This document shows, piece after piece, positions 54,382 to 63,987 of a stretch of DNA of 64,000 bases (position 1 is the stretch's first letter; the number at the start of each line of letters is the position of its first letter). A model generated the notes under the pieces. That model was not told the DNA's origin and ran no database searches. It worked only from the letters and a program-made list of their open reading frames with translations. Position numbers and translations under genes: made by a program. The DNA comes from CAZGTQ01 sp964528575 (GTDB taxonomy: Bacteria; Planctomycetota; UBA1135; GCA-002686595). The stretch spans positions 13,537 to 77,536 of the forward strand of contig CAZGTQ010000270.1 of NCBI GenBank assembly GCA_964528575.1, written 5' to 3'.

Positions 54382-55527
54382 GTGAAACGCGCGCTCGCTC
54401 TGCTCGCGGCCATGGCCGCTCTGTGCTCGTTCTCGCTCGCCCAGGACGGTCCCGGGTTCCAGGAGCACTTCGACCGCGGGATCGCGGCGCTCACCGCCGG
54501 CCGCTACGACGAGGGGATCGCCGCGTTCGAGTCCTGTCTCGAGCTCGACCCCGAGAACTCGACGTGCGCGTACAACATCGCGTGCGGGTACTCGCTGAAG
54601 AAGGAGCTCGATCCCGCGTTCGAGTGGCTCGACCGCGCGGCCGACTGGGGCTTCGGGATGAGCGAGTCGAGCCTGGAGCTCGCCCAGACGAAGGACGAGG
54701 ACCTCGCGAACCTGCGCAGCGACCCGCGCTTCGCGCCGATCGTCGAGAAGATGAAGCGCCTCGCGGCGCAGGCGAAGTCGGCGGCGGAGAAGGAGTGGAA
54801 GACGCCGATCGTGATCCTGCCCGAGGGGCACGAGGAGATGGAATCGGTCGGCGCGCTCGTCGTCCTGCACGACGCGGGCGAGACGAAGCAGAGCGTCGCG
54901 GAGTCGTTCTGGAAGGAGATCGCCGCGCAGCACCGCCTCGCGCTCGTCGTCCCCTCCGGCAAGCTCGTCGCCGGCCGCGCTCCCGAGGACGGGATGCAGT
55001 GGTTCGACGACTTCGACGCGTTCAGCGCGCGGTACTGGACGGCCGAGGAGCCGCTCGAGGCCGCGCTGGCGGCGCTGAAGGCGGCGCTGAAGAACGTCGA
55101 GATCGACCGCAAGCGCTCGGTCCTGGTCGGCCTCGGCCAGGGCGCGCTCGTCGCTTTCAACGCGACGATGCGCGCGCCGCGCAACTACGCCGGCGTGCTC
55201 GCCGTCGACGGCCCGATCCTGCCGAACCTGACGCAGAGCTACCTGCAGAACGCCGTCGGCGCGGGCGTGCGCATCCGCGCGGTGCTCGACTCCGACGCGA
55301 CCTTCGGCATCCCGAAGGCGGAACTGCAGAGGTTCGTCGGCCAGGTCCGCACGGCCCTCGAGGGCTTGCGCTTCGACGCGACGATCACGACCTACGCCGC
55401 CGACGCCGCGCAGCCGAACGCGCGCCGCGACCTGATCGAGCAGGCTCTGTCGGAGCTGCTGCCGGCCCCGCGCGCGCCGGACGAGCCGAAGAGCGAGCCC
55501 GTCGAGGCGGGCACGGGCGGGGAGTAG
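54382..55527 (+). CDS. Secreted TPR protein with degenerate (serine-less) carboxylesterase-like domain
   Basis: 381 residues from GTG at 54382, with GGA eight bases upstream. Signal MKRALALLAAMAALCSFSLAQ (GTG read as Met). Residues 25-120 are TPR-like (HFDRGIAALTAGRYDEGIAA and NIACGYSLKKELDPAFEWLD), as in TPR end-domain proteins. Residues 135-350 follow the phospholipase/carboxylesterase fold: a strand ending SVGALVVLHDAG, then RSVLVGLGQGALVAFNATMR and YAGVLAVDGPI. The nucleophile elbow should be G-x-S-x-G but reads GLGQG (codon GGC in place of Ser), so hydrolysis by the usual mechanism is unlikely. Possibly a ligand-binding pseudoenzyme. Confidence 0.87.
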   Translation: MKRALALLAAMAALCSFSLAQDGPGFQEHFDRGIAALTAGRYDEGIAAFESCLELDPENSTCAYNIACGYSLKKELDPAFEWLDRAADWGFGMSESSLELAQTKDEDLANLRSDPRFAPIVEKMKRLAAQAKSAAEKEWKTPIVILPEGHEEMESVGALVVLHDAGETKQSVAESFWKEIAAQHRLALVVPSGKLVAGRAPEDGMQWFDDFDAFSARYWTAEEPLEAALAALKAALKNVEIDRKRSVLVGLGQGALVAFNATMRAPRNYAGVLAVDGPILPNLTQSYLQNAVGAGVRIRAVLDSDATFGIPKAELQRFVGQVRTALEGLRFDATITTYAADAAQPNARRDLIEQALSELLPAPRAPDEPKSEPVEAGTGGE

Positions 55528-55548
55528 GGGGCGCGTTCGGAGCGCCCC
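55528..55548 (+). terminator. Hairpin directly after the TPR/pseudo-esterase gene
   Basis: Arms GGGGCGC / GCGCCCC with a 7-base loop, starting at the base after the stop codon. No T-run. Confidence 0.45.
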
Positions 55549-55624
55549 GGAGTGCGTCCTCCTCGCGTGCGCCGCGTTCTGCTACGCTCGCGGCCGCATC
55601 GCACCGCTCGAGAGGAGGTTCCCG

Positions 55625-57154
55625 ATGCGCTCGTTGCTCGCGCTCTTGTCGTGCTCGGCGCTCGCCGCCGCGGCTCAGTTTCCCGTCGCTCCCGCCCCGC
55701 GCGCGGCCGATTCGCTCGCCGAGCGTCTGGGCGACCTCCAGCTCCTCGACGACGTGCGGCGGCGCGCGGCCGGCGGCGAGCTGGGAGGCTTGCTCACCCG
55801 CTTCGACCGCGGCGAGCTCTCGCTGCGCCAGCTCGAGAGCGCCGCCGCGGCGCTCGATCCAGCGATCGTGCGGCCGCGCCCTGCCGCGAGCACGTGGAGC
55901 GCCGTCGAGCGGCTGCCCTGGCACCGGCGCCCGGCCGGGATGCTCGCGCTCGACGACGTCGCCCCGCCGGAGATCGAGGTCGCGAGGGCCGCCGACGGAC
56001 GCGCGTTCGTCGACCTCGCCGAGTGGGACACGGAGCGCTTCCGCTTCGTGCGCGCGGGGGTCGAGCTCGAGAGCGTGGAGCAACTGCGCGGCGTCGAGCT
56101 CGCGCCGGGCGATCTCGTGCTCTGGATCGACGAGCGGAGCGCGACGTCGAGCGCCGCGACCGAGGAGCGCCAGGTCCTGGGAGGAGCGCTCGTGCACCTG
56201 GGGCGCGCGGACGCCGCCGGTGCGCCCGACGTGCGCCTGTTGAACGTGTGGGCGAGCTTCGCGCGCGTCCCGCTGCCGTGGAACGCTCCCGATCGCGTCT
56301 ACGCCACGAACGTCGTGCTCGGCCTCGACGTCGTCGCGGGGCTCGGGCTCGGCGCGACGCTGCCGCGTCCGATCGACGTCCTGCTCGAGGCGCACGGCGA
56401 TGGCGCCACCGTCGAGCCCGCCGCCGTGAGGCTGACGACGATCGGCACAGGCGAGGCGAGCGCGCGCATCTTCGTCGACCGGCACGGCTCCGACGTCGTG
56501 CTGGGCACGCGCCTGGGCGGCGTCCTGTCCCGTCACACGGTGCCGGTCGGCGCGCGCACGGAGCGCATCGTGCTCAGCGCGAACCCGGCGACGATCCCCG
56601 GCTTCGGACTCGGCACGACGACGCTGACGTTGGAGCGGCTCGCGCAGGACGACACCGTGCACGCGCCCGCCGCGCCCCTGGTCGCGACGCTGGGCGTCAA
56701 CCGCGGCTGGCTCGACGCGAGCTCGATGGAGGTGGCGGCGAGCGCGAGCCGCGTCGAAGGGACTCGGATGCGCTCGGCGTGGTTCGGTCCGGCGACCGTC
56801 CGCGCGACGTCGGGCTCGCTCTCCGCGCACGCGGAAGTGCTGTACGAGGTGCCGTGGGCGCTGCTCGCCGCGTGCCTCGTCGGCGGAGCGCTCGGCGGAT
56901 GGGTGCGCTCGACGCCACGCGAGGGACCGCTCGCGGAGCAGCCGCTCACCCGTGCGCTGGTCGGCGCGGTCGTCGGGCTCACGTTCGTGCTCGCCGCGTT
57001 GACCGGCCTCGCGAGCGTCGAGGCGGTGCCCGCGAGCGTCGCGGCGACGGTCGCGGGCGCGTTCCCGCTCGCGCTCCTGGCCGGATTCGCCGGCCGCAAG
57101 GTGCTCGAAGGGCTCGTGCGCAAGGTCGGGCTCGGCGCAGCGCCGGGGCCGTGA
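55625..57154 (+). CDS. Exported protein with two C-terminal membrane helices, function unknown
   Basis: 509 residues; a full AGGAGG site precedes the ATG by seven bases. Signal peptide MRSLLALLSCSALAAAA. A helical part (27-80, LAERLGDLQLLDDVRRRAAG) is followed by a beta-rich extracytoplasmic domain of about 320 residues (for example FVRAGVELESVEQLRGVEL, LLNVWASFARVPLPWNAPDR). Two membrane helices (about 418-434 and 452-472, WALLAACLVGGALGGWV and LVGAVVGLTFVLAALTGLA) and a further hydrophobic stretch (VAATVAGAFPLALLAGFAG) anchor it. The last part resembles small channel or regulator domains, but no family was recognised. Confidence 0.8.
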   Translation: MRSLLALLSCSALAAAAQFPVAPAPRAADSLAERLGDLQLLDDVRRRAAGGELGGLLTRFDRGELSLRQLESAAAALDPAIVRPRPAASTWSAVERLPWHRRPAGMLALDDVAPPEIEVARAADGRAFVDLAEWDTERFRFVRAGVELESVEQLRGVELAPGDLVLWIDERSATSSAATEERQVLGGALVHLGRADAAGAPDVRLLNVWASFARVPLPWNAPDRVYATNVVLGLDVVAGLGLGATLPRPIDVLLEAHGDGATVEPAAVRLTTIGTGEASARIFVDRHGSDVVLGTRLGGVLSRHTVPVGARTERIVLSANPATIPGFGLGTTTLTLERLAQDDTVHAPAAPLVATLGVNRGWLDASSMEVAASASRVEGTRMRSAWFGPATVRATSGSLSAHAEVLYEVPWALLAACLVGGALGGWVRSTPREGPLAEQPLTRALVGAVVGLTFVLAALTGLASVEAVPASVAATVAGAFPLALLAGFAGRKVLEGLVRKVGLGAAPGP

Positions 57155-57243
57155 CCGCGTCAGCCAGGGCTCGCGGTCGCGCTCGCAACGAAACGTCCGA
57201 ACGTCTCGAGTTCCTGCGGTGGACGTCGCGCTCGTGCGCGACG

Positions 57244-57756
57244 ATGGGCCGCGTGCAGTCCACCCGGATCGTCGTGGTGATGGGCGCCTCGGGCGCGGGC
57301 AAGTCGACGGTCGGCCGCGCGCTCGCCAGCGAGCTCGGTTGGACGTTCCTCGACGCCGACGAGGTGCATCCCGCCGCGAACGTCGAGCGCATGGCGCGCG
57401 GCGAACCGCTGAGCGAGCGCGACCGCGAGCCCTGGCTGACCCGGCTCGCCGAGCGCATCCGCGAGCACCTCGAGCGCGACGAGCCGCTCGTGCTCGCGTG
57501 CTCCGCGCTGAAAGGGGCGCACCGCGAGCGGCTCGCCGTCGCGCCGCGCGCCGTGCGCTTCGTGCACCTCGACGCGTCGCCCGACGTGCTGCGGCGCCGT
57601 CTCGAGTCGCGCCGCGGCCACTGGTTCGGCGCGGAGCTGCTCGCGAGCCAGCTCGAAGCGCTCGAGCCGCCGGGGGACGCGCTGTGGCTCGACGCGGCGG
57701 AGCCGGTCGACGCGCTCGTGCGGCGGATCCGCGCAGGCCTACGAATCGGTCCGTAG
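57244..57756 (+). CDS. Gluconokinase (GntK family)
   Basis: 170 residues. Walker A GASGAGKST at 14-22. The gluconokinase core is FLDADEVHPAANVERMARGE at about 35-54 and SERDREPWLTRLAERI. LACSALKGAHRERL and LESRRGHWFGAELLASQLEA agree with the family's CSALKRxYRDxLR and RxxHFMPxxLLxSQxxxLE signatures. Reaction: ATP-dependent phosphorylation of D-gluconate to 6-phosphogluconate (pentose phosphate or Entner-Doudoroff entry). The ATG at 57244 is the most probable start; the open frame extends upstream. The 3' end overlaps 18 bases with the convergent DUF3817 gene. Confidence 0.93.
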   Translation: MGRVQSTRIVVVMGASGAGKSTVGRALASELGWTFLDADEVHPAANVERMARGEPLSERDREPWLTRLAERIREHLERDEPLVLACSALKGAHRERLAVAPRAVRFVHLDASPDVLRRRLESRRGHWFGAELLASQLEALEPPGDALWLDAAEPVDALVRRIRAGLRIGP

Positions 57757-58083
57757 CTCGACGGCCAGCCGCCGCCGGCGGTACTCCTCGTCGTCCTCGC
57801 GCAGCTCGCGGTCGAGGAAGAACGTGCCGAACGGCACGAGCGCGGCGCCGAGGACCTTCCAGCCCCAACGCCAGCTCTTTCCGCGCTCGAGGATCGCGCG
57901 GAGCGCGAGCAAGCCGCCCCAGACGAAGAGCGCGCCGTGGAGCGAGCCGACGATGCGCACCGCGAGCGGGAGCCCGGCGAAGTACTTGAGCGGCATCGCG
58001 ACGAACAAGAGCACGAGGTACGAGATGCCCTCGAGACTGGCGACGCTGCGCAGCCGCGCGGTCGGGGTGTCGAAGCGGTACAT
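57739..58083 (-). CDS. DUF3817 integral membrane protein
   Basis: 114 residues with three hydrophobic stretches. SVASLEGISYLVLLFVAMPL followed by KYFAGLPLAVRIVGSLHGAL and FVWGGLLALRAIL are the DUF3817 signature (GxSxLxLxxxAMPLKY...G..HG). A charged tail (DRELREDDEEYRRRRLAVEL) follows. Function unknown. It is convergent with and overlaps gluconokinase by 18 bases, and is divergent from the giant gene at 58147. Confidence 0.93.
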   Translation of the reverse strand: MYRFDTPTARLRSVASLEGISYLVLLFVAMPLKYFAGLPLAVRIVGSLHGALFVWGGLLALRAILERGKSWRWGWKVLGAALVPFGTFFLDRELREDDEEYRRRRLAVELRTDS

Positions 58084-58146
58084 GGCCGCACCAGGATGCC
58101 AGCCGCTCGCGTCCGCGTCTCCTGCGTCCCGTTACACTCGCGCTCG

Positions 58147-61100
58147 ATGCCGCGCGCCCTCGCTCCCGCCCTCGCTCCCGTCCTCGCCCTGCTCGCCACC
58201 GCCGCCCTCGCGCAGGAGCCGCAGCTCGAGCTGCGCGCGGGCGACGTCGTGTGCCTGGTCGGCAACGCGCTCGCGGAGCGCATGCAGCACGACGGCTGGC
58301 TCGAGGCGCGGCTCCAGGTGCGCTTCCCCGAGCTCGGGCTCGCCGTGCGCAACCTCGGGTTCGGCGGCGATGCGCTCGTCGCGCACCAGCGCACGATGAA
58401 CTTCGGGAAGACGAGCGCGGACCCGCTCGAGCTCGACCTGCCCGACGAGCCGTTCGTGCCGTGGGACCGCTATCTCGACCATTGCGACGCGAGCGTCGTC
58501 CTCGCGTTCTTCGGCGCGAACGAGGCGCTCGAGGGCGTCGCGCCCGCCGAGATGCGCGCGCGCGTCGCCCGGTTCGTGGAGCACGTGCGCGCGCAGCGCT
58601 ACGACGAGAGCGCGCCGCCGCGGCTCGTGCTCTGCGGCCCGATCCCGTTCGAGGACCTCGGGAGCCCCAGCCTGCCCGACGGGCGCGAGGAGAACCGCCG
58701 CATCCGCGCGACCCACGCCGCGATGGCCGAGGCGGCGGCGGCCGCCGACGTGCCGTACGTCGACCTCTTCGAGCCGATGCTCGACGCGTACGAGGCCCAC
58801 GACGTCCCGCTCACGATCGACGGGCTCCACCTCACGGCGCTGGGCAACGCGGCGCTCGCCGCGATCGTCGAGCGCGCGCTCTTCGGGACCGAGCTCGGCG
58901 CGGCGGCGCACGAGCGGATGACGGCGGTCCGCGCCGCCGTGCTCGAGAAGAACGCGCTCTGGTTCGATCGCTACCGCGCCACCGACGGCTACAACGTCTA
59001 TGGCGGGCGCTCGCGGCAAGTCTACGAAGGCGCCGGCACCGACCGGCGCTTCTCGAACTTCGAGGTCCTGCAGCGCGAGCTGGACCACCTCGACGTGCTC
59101 GTCGCGAACCGCGACCGCGCGATCGGGGCGCTCGCGCGCGCCCAGCCGTACGCGATCGACGACTCGAACGCGCCGCCGCTGCTCGCGGTCCTCACGAACA
59201 AGCCGGGCTCGGGCGAGGGCGGCGCGCACGCGTTCGTCGGCGGCGAGGAAGCGCTCGAGCACATGCGCGTCGCGCCGGGGATGCGCGTGGAGCTGTTCGC
59301 GGACGAGCGCGCGTTCCCCGAGCTCGTCAACCCGGTGCAGATGAGCTTCGACGCGCGCGGCCGCCTGTGGGTCGCGGTGTGGCCGACTTATCCGCACTGG
59401 ACGCCGGGGACGCCGAAGGACGACAAGCTCCTCGTCCTCGAGGACACCGACGGCGACGGCCGCGCCGACGTCTGCACGACGTTCGCGGACGGGCTGCACA
59501 ACCCGACCGGCTTCGAGCACTGGAACGGCGGCGTGCTGCTCGCGGCGGCCCCCGACCTGCTGTTCCTCGACGACACCGACGGCGACGGCCGCGCGGACCG
59601 GACCGAGCGCCTGCTCCACGGGCTCAGCTCCGCGGACACGCACCACGCGGCGAACAGCTTCGTGCTCGGGCCCGACGGCGCGCTCTACTTCCAGGAGGGC
59701 ACGTTCCATCGCTCGCAGGTCGAGACGCCCTACGGCGTCGTGCGCAACCGCGACGCGTGCGTGTGGCGCTTCGAGCCGCGCACGTTCCGCGTCGAGCGCT
59801 ACGTCGCCTACGACTTCGCGAACCCGCACGGCCACGTGTTCGACCGCTGGGGACAGGACTTCGTCACCGACGGCACCGGCAACGTCAACTACTGGGCGGC
59901 GCCCTTCTCGGGCCGGCTCGAGCACCCGGCCAAGCACGCGCCCTACTTCCCGTTCTTCCAGCAGCGCAGCCGGCCGGCCGCCGCGACCGAGCTCCTCTCG
60001 AGCAGCCACTTCCCGCCGCAGAGCCAGGGCAACTACCTCGTCGCGAACGTCATCGGCTTCCAGGGGATCTTCCAGTACGAGCTCGACGACGACGGCTCCG
60101 GCTTCGGCGCCGTGGAGACGACGCCGATCCTCGAGAGCGCCGACCCGAGCTTCCGGCCGGTCGACATCGAGGTCGGGCCGGACGGAGCGCTGTACCTGCT
60201 CGACTGGCACAACCCGCTGATCGGCCACCTCCAGCACCACCTGCGCGATCCCGCCCGCGACGCCGCGCACGGCCGCGTCTACCGCGTCACGTGCGAGGGA
60301 CGCGCGCTCCTCGAGCCGCAGCCGATCGCGGGCGAGCCGATCGAGCGGCTCCTCGAGCTCCTGCGCAGCCCCGACGACCGGCTGCGCTATCGCGCGCGCA
60401 TCGAGCTCTCCGCGCGCGACACGGGCGACGTCGTCCGCGCGGCGCGCGCGTGGGCGAGCGCGCTCGACGAGGACGACCCCGAGCACGAGCACCATCTGCT
60501 CGAGGCCCTGTGGCTGCACCAGCAGCACGACCGGATCGACCGAGCGCTGCTCGTGCGACTCCTCGCGGCCGACGACCCGCGCGCGCGCGCCGCCGCGACG
60601 CGCGTCCTGCGCCACGGCCGCCGGCACCTCGCCGACGCGCTCGAGCTGCTCGCGCCGATGGCGCGCGACCCGCACCCGCGCGTGCGGCTCGAAGCGGTCG
60701 TCGCGGCGAGCTTCTTCGACTCGGCGCGCGCGGCGACCGTCGCGCTCGCGGCGCTCGAGCACCCGACCGACCGCTTCCTCGACTACGCGCTCGCCGAGAC
60801 GATGCGCGCGCTCGAGCCGCGCTGGCGCGAGGCGCTGCGCGCCGGCGAGCTCGTCTTCGGCGACGATCCCGCCGTCGTCGCGTTCCTGCTCGAGCGGGCC
60901 GGCGGCGACGAGCTCGCGCGGCTGCCGCGCACCGCGAGCGTGCTCCATGCGCTGCTCGCGCGGCACGGGGCCGACGCGGCCGAGCGCGCACAGGTCGCGA
61001 GCGAGCTCGCGGCGCTGCGCGGCACCGCGCCCGCGCTCGAGCTCGCCCAAGCGATCCGCCGCGTCGACGCCGCGGGCGGCGCGCACGCCGACCACGTCCT

Positions 61101-63987
61101 GCACGAGCTGGCCGCGGCGTTGCGCAGCGCGGGCGCGGCGCCGCGCGACGAGCTCGTCGCGCTCGCCGAGCGCGGAGCACGCGCGACGACGCGCTCGATC
61201 GGCTACGCGGCGTGGATCGAGCACGACGGTTCCGCGGACGGCGCGTGGGAGAGCGCGGCGCGCTCGGCCGAGGGCCTCGTCGCCCTGCTCGGCGCGGTCG
61301 AGCTCCTGCCCTCCGAGCGACGCGCCGCGCTGCACGACCGCATCCGTCCGCTGATGTTCGCTCCGCCCGCCGGGCTCGCCGCGGGCGGGCCCGGCTCCGG
61401 GCTGGAGGTCGCGTTCTACGAGCCCGCCCCGGCGGACGGGAGGCGCGAGACGCTCGACGCGCTCGCGCCCGCGACGACGCTCGTCGCGCCCGCATTCACG
61501 CTCGACCTCGCGCCCGCGAACGCGAGCGACTCGTACGGCCTCGCGTTCCGCGGGACGCTGCACGTGCCGCGCGCGGGCCGCTACACGTTCACGACCGCGT
61601 CGGACGACGGCTCTCGTCTCTACGTGGCCGAGCGCTGCGTCGTCGACAACGACGGCGCGCACGTGCTGCGCGCGCGCAGCGGCTCGATCGAGCTCGCGGC
61701 GGGAGCGCACCCGATCCTCGTCACGTACCACGAGCAGGGCGGCGGTCACGGGCTCGAGGTCCTCTGGGAGGGACCGGGCCTCGAGCGCGCGCCGATCCCC
61801 GCGAGCGCGCTCGGCCGCGGCGACGCGGGCGCGCTGCGCGCGGCCGCGATCCGGGCGATGGCGCACGTTCCCGCGCGCGGCGAGCAGCGGATCGCGGACG
61901 CGACGTTGCTGCTGGGCGACGGCGCGGCGTTCGCCGCGGCGGTCGAGCTGTTGCGCGCGGTGCCGCGCGACGCCGTGCCGCGCGAGCGGATCCGCGCCGC
62001 CGTCGAGACGCTCGGTGCGGTCGTCGCGGGGCTGCCCGCGGAGGAGCGCACGTCGCCGGCCGCCATCGCCGCGCTCGCCGTCGGCCGCGCGCTCGCCGCC
62101 GACCTGCCCGCGGACGACGCCGCGCCGCTGCTCGCGACGCTGGACGGCCTGGGCGGCACGGTCGTGCTCGTGCGCACGCTCCCGCACCAGATGCTCTACG
62201 ACCTGGGCGAGATCCTGGTCGAGGCCGGCCGGCCCGTGTCGATCGTCTTCCAGAACAACGACGTGATGCCGCACAACCTGGTCGTCGCGCGGCCGGGAAC
62301 GCTGGCCGCGGTCGGCGAGCGGGCGGAGCGCGAGCGCGTGCTCGTGCCCGACGGCGGCGACGTCCTGTGGCACACGCGCCTGTTGAACCCCGGCGAGTCG
62401 GAGCGCCTGAGCTTCGTCGCGCCGAGCACGCCGGGCGACCACCCGTACTTGTGCACGTATCCCGGCCACTGGCGCGTGATGAACGGCGTGCTGCGCGTGG
62501 TCGCGTCGCTCGACGGCGTGGCGCCGCTCGAGCGGCGCGCGCCGCGCGAGGACGCGGCCGCGGCGCGGGCGTTCGTGCGCAACTGGACGTTCGACGAGCT
62601 CGCGCCACGCTTCGCCGACGGGTGGCGCCACGGGCGCTCGCTCGAGCGCGGCCGGGTGCTGTTCGACGAAGCGGGCTGCATCCGCTGCCACGCGACGGAC
62701 GGCGAGGGAGCGATTGCGGGGCCGGCGCTCTCGGCGCTGCGCCCCGAGCTGCGCGGCGCGGAGCTGCTGCGCCACGTGCTCGAGCCGTCGCTCGAGGTGC
62801 AAGGCGACTACGCGTTCCACGGGCTCGAGCTCGACGACGGCACGACGGTGGTCGGGCGCATCGTCGCGGAGGACGACGCGGACCTGCACGTCGTCGAGCG
62901 GCTGCTCGCGCCCGGCGACGTGACGCTCGTCGCGAAGGACGCGGTCGTCGCGCGCTGGGACACGGAGCTGTCGCCGATGCCGTCGGGGCTGCTCGTCACG
63001 CTGAGCGAGGAGGAGATCCTCGACCTCGTCGCGTTCCTCGAGGCGCCGCGCGACGAGCCGTGGGTGACGTACGCAGGCGGCGGTGGGCCGGGAGCTGGCC
63101 GCCACGTCGTGCTCGTCGCCGGCGACGACGAGTATCGCTCGGAGGAGGCGCTCCCGGTGCTCGCGCGCATCCTGGCGCGGCACCACGGCTTTCGCTGCAC
63201 GGTGCTGTTCCCGATCGATCCCGCGACGGGGGCGATCACGCCCGACTTCCAGACGAACGTCCCGGGGCTGCACCAGCTCGACGACGCGGACCTCATGGTG
63301 TGCTTCCTGCGCTTCCGCGAGCTGCCCGACGAGGACATGGCGCACTTCGCGCGCTACGTCGAGTCGGGCAACCCGCTCGTCGGCCTGCGCACCGCGACGC
63401 ACGCGTTCCGCTACGAGCGCGAGCCCGACAGCGCGTACCGCCGCTACGGCTGGCGCAGCGACGAGTGGCCGGGCGGCTTCGGCCGGCGCTTCCTCGGCGA
63501 GACGTGGGTCGCGCACCACGGCCACCACGACAGCGAGAGCACGCGCGCGCTCGTCGAGCCCGGCCGCGAGGACCATCCGATCCTGCGCGGCGTGGACGAC
63601 GCGTGGGGACCGACGGACGTGTACGCGGTCGGGACCCTCCCGCCGGACGCGCTCGTCCTGCTGCGCGGGCAAGTGCTCGCGGGCATGCGGCCCGACAGCC
63701 TGCCCGTCGCGGACGGGCTCAACGAGCCGATGATGCCGCTCGTGTGGGTGCGTGAGCTCGGCGCCGAGGGGCAGCGCGTGGTCTGCTCGACGATCGGCGC
63801 GGCGGTCGACCTCGAGAGCGAAGGCTTGCGCCGCGTGCTCGTCAACGCGTGCTACTGGGCGCTGGGGCTCGAGGGCGAGATCCCCGCGCACAGCCGCGTC
63901 GACGTCGTCGGCGACTTCGAGCCGACGCCGTTCGGCTTCGGCACGTATGTAAAGGGTCGGCGTCCGACGGACTGGGCTCTGGAGTAG
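58147..63987 (+). CDS. 1946-residue secreted fusion: SGNH hydrolase, PVC dehydrogenase, HEAT, PA14, cupredoxin, cytochrome c, ThuA
   Basis: Signal MPRALAPALAPVLALLATAALAQ, then SGNH-type hydrolase (about 25-260; GNALAERMQHDGWLE, NLGFGGD, FGANEAL, DGLHLTALGN). A PVC membrane-bound dehydrogenase/PQQ-propeller domain follows (about 370-700; MSFDARGRLWVAVWPTYPHW, DTDGDGRADVCT, DGALYLLDWHNP). HEAT-like helices fill 710-1030, and a PA14 domain lies near 1087-1215 (TTASDDGSRLYVAERCVV). Next is a cupredoxin with the type-1 copper ligands H1376, C1436, H1441 and M1445. The haem domain has C1511-x-x-C1514-H1515 and GPALSALRPEL (planctomycete TIGR02603-type). A ThuA-like domain ends the protein (about 1650-1925; AGDDEYRSEEALPVLARILA). 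All parts are common in planctomycete sugar-degradation proteins, but the complete series in one chain, including a cupredoxin, is unusual. It could pass electrons from a sugar or alcohol through haem and copper. The stop is 13 bases before the window edge. Confidence 0.96.
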   Translation: MPRALAPALAPVLALLATAALAQEPQLELRAGDVVCLVGNALAERMQHDGWLEARLQVRFPELGLAVRNLGFGGDALVAHQRTMNFGKTSADPLELDLPDEPFVPWDRYLDHCDASVVLAFFGANEALEGVAPAEMRARVARFVEHVRAQRYDESAPPRLVLCGPIPFEDLGSPSLPDGREENRRIRATHAAMAEAAAAADVPYVDLFEPMLDAYEAHDVPLTIDGLHLTALGNAALAAIVERALFGTELGAAAHERMTAVRAAVLEKNALWFDRYRATDGYNVYGGRSRQVYEGAGTDRRFSNFEVLQRELDHLDVLVANRDRAIGALARAQPYAIDDSNAPPLLAVLTNKPGSGEGGAHAFVGGEEALEHMRVAPGMRVELFADERAFPELVNPVQMSFDARGRLWVAVWPTYPHWTPGTPKDDKLLVLEDTDGDGRADVCTTFADGLHNPTGFEHWNGGVLLAAAPDLLFLDDTDGDGRADRTERLLHGLSSADTHHAANSFVLGPDGALYFQEGTFHRSQVETPYGVVRNRDACVWRFEPRTFRVERYVAYDFANPHGHVFDRWGQDFVTDGTGNVNYWAAPFSGRLEHPAKHAPYFPFFQQRSRPAAATELLSSSHFPPQSQGNYLVANVIGFQGIFQYELDDDGSGFGAVETTPILESADPSFRPVDIEVGPDGALYLLDWHNPLIGHLQHHLRDPARDAAHGRVYRVTCEGRALLEPQPIAGEPIERLLELLRSPDDRLRYRARIELSARDTGDVVRAARAWASALDEDDPEHEHHLLEALWLHQQHDRIDRALLVRLLAADDPRARAAATRVLRHGRRHLADALELLAPMARDPHPRVRLEAVVAASFFDSARAATVALAALEHPTDRFLDYALAETMRALEPRWREALRAGELVFGDDPAVVAFLLERAGGDELARLPRTASVLHALLARHGADAAERAQVASELAALRGTAPALELAQAIRRVDAAGGAHADHVLHELAAALRSAGAAPRDELVALAERGARATTRSIGYAAWIEHDGSADGAWESAARSAEGLVALLGAVELLPSERRAALHDRIRPLMFAPPAGLAAGGPGSGLEVAFYEPAPADGRRETLDALAPATTLVAPAFTLDLAPANASDSYGLAFRGTLHVPRAGRYTFTTASDDGSRLYVAERCVVDNDGAHVLRARSGSIELAAGAHPILVTYHEQGGGHGLEVLWEGPGLERAPIPASALGRGDAGALRAAAIRAMAHVPARGEQRIADATLLLGDGAAFAAAVELLRAVPRDAVPRERIRAAVETLGAVVAGLPAEERTSPAAIAALAVGRALAADLPADDAAPLLATLDGLGGTVVLVRTLPHQMLYDLGEILVEAGRPVSIVFQNNDVMPHNLVVARPGTLAAVGERAERERVLVPDGGDVLWHTRLLNPGESERLSFVAPSTPGDHPYLCTYPGHWRVMNGVLRVVASLDGVAPLERRAPREDAAAARAFVRNWTFDELAPRFADGWRHGRSLERGRVLFDEAGCIRCHATDGEGAIAGPALSALRPELRGAELLRHVLEPSLEVQGDYAFHGLELDDGTTVVGRIVAEDDADLHVVERLLAPGDVTLVAKDAVVARWDTELSPMPSGLLVTLSEEEILDLVAFLEAPRDEPWVTYAGGGGPGAGRHVVLVAGDDEYRSEEALPVLARILARHHGFRCTVLFPIDPATGAITPDFQTNVPGLHQLDDADLMVCFLRFRELPDEDMAHFARYVESGNPLVGLRTATHAFRYEREPDSAYRRYGWRSDEWPGGFGRRFLGETWVAHHGHHDSESTRALVEPGREDHPILRGVDDAWGPTDVYAVGTLPPDALVLLRGQVLAGMRPDSLPVADGLNEPMMPLVWVRELGAEGQRVVCSTIGAAVDLESEGLRRVLVNACYWALGLEGEIPAHSRVDVVGDFEPTPFGFGTYVKGRRPTDWALE

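Noticed and set aside
58132..63891. Open frame of about 1900 codons on the minus strand opposite the giant fusion gene
   Set aside because: The plus strand has seven recognisable domains with intact motifs; the minus translation is Arg/Val/Asp/Glu-rich and low in complexity.
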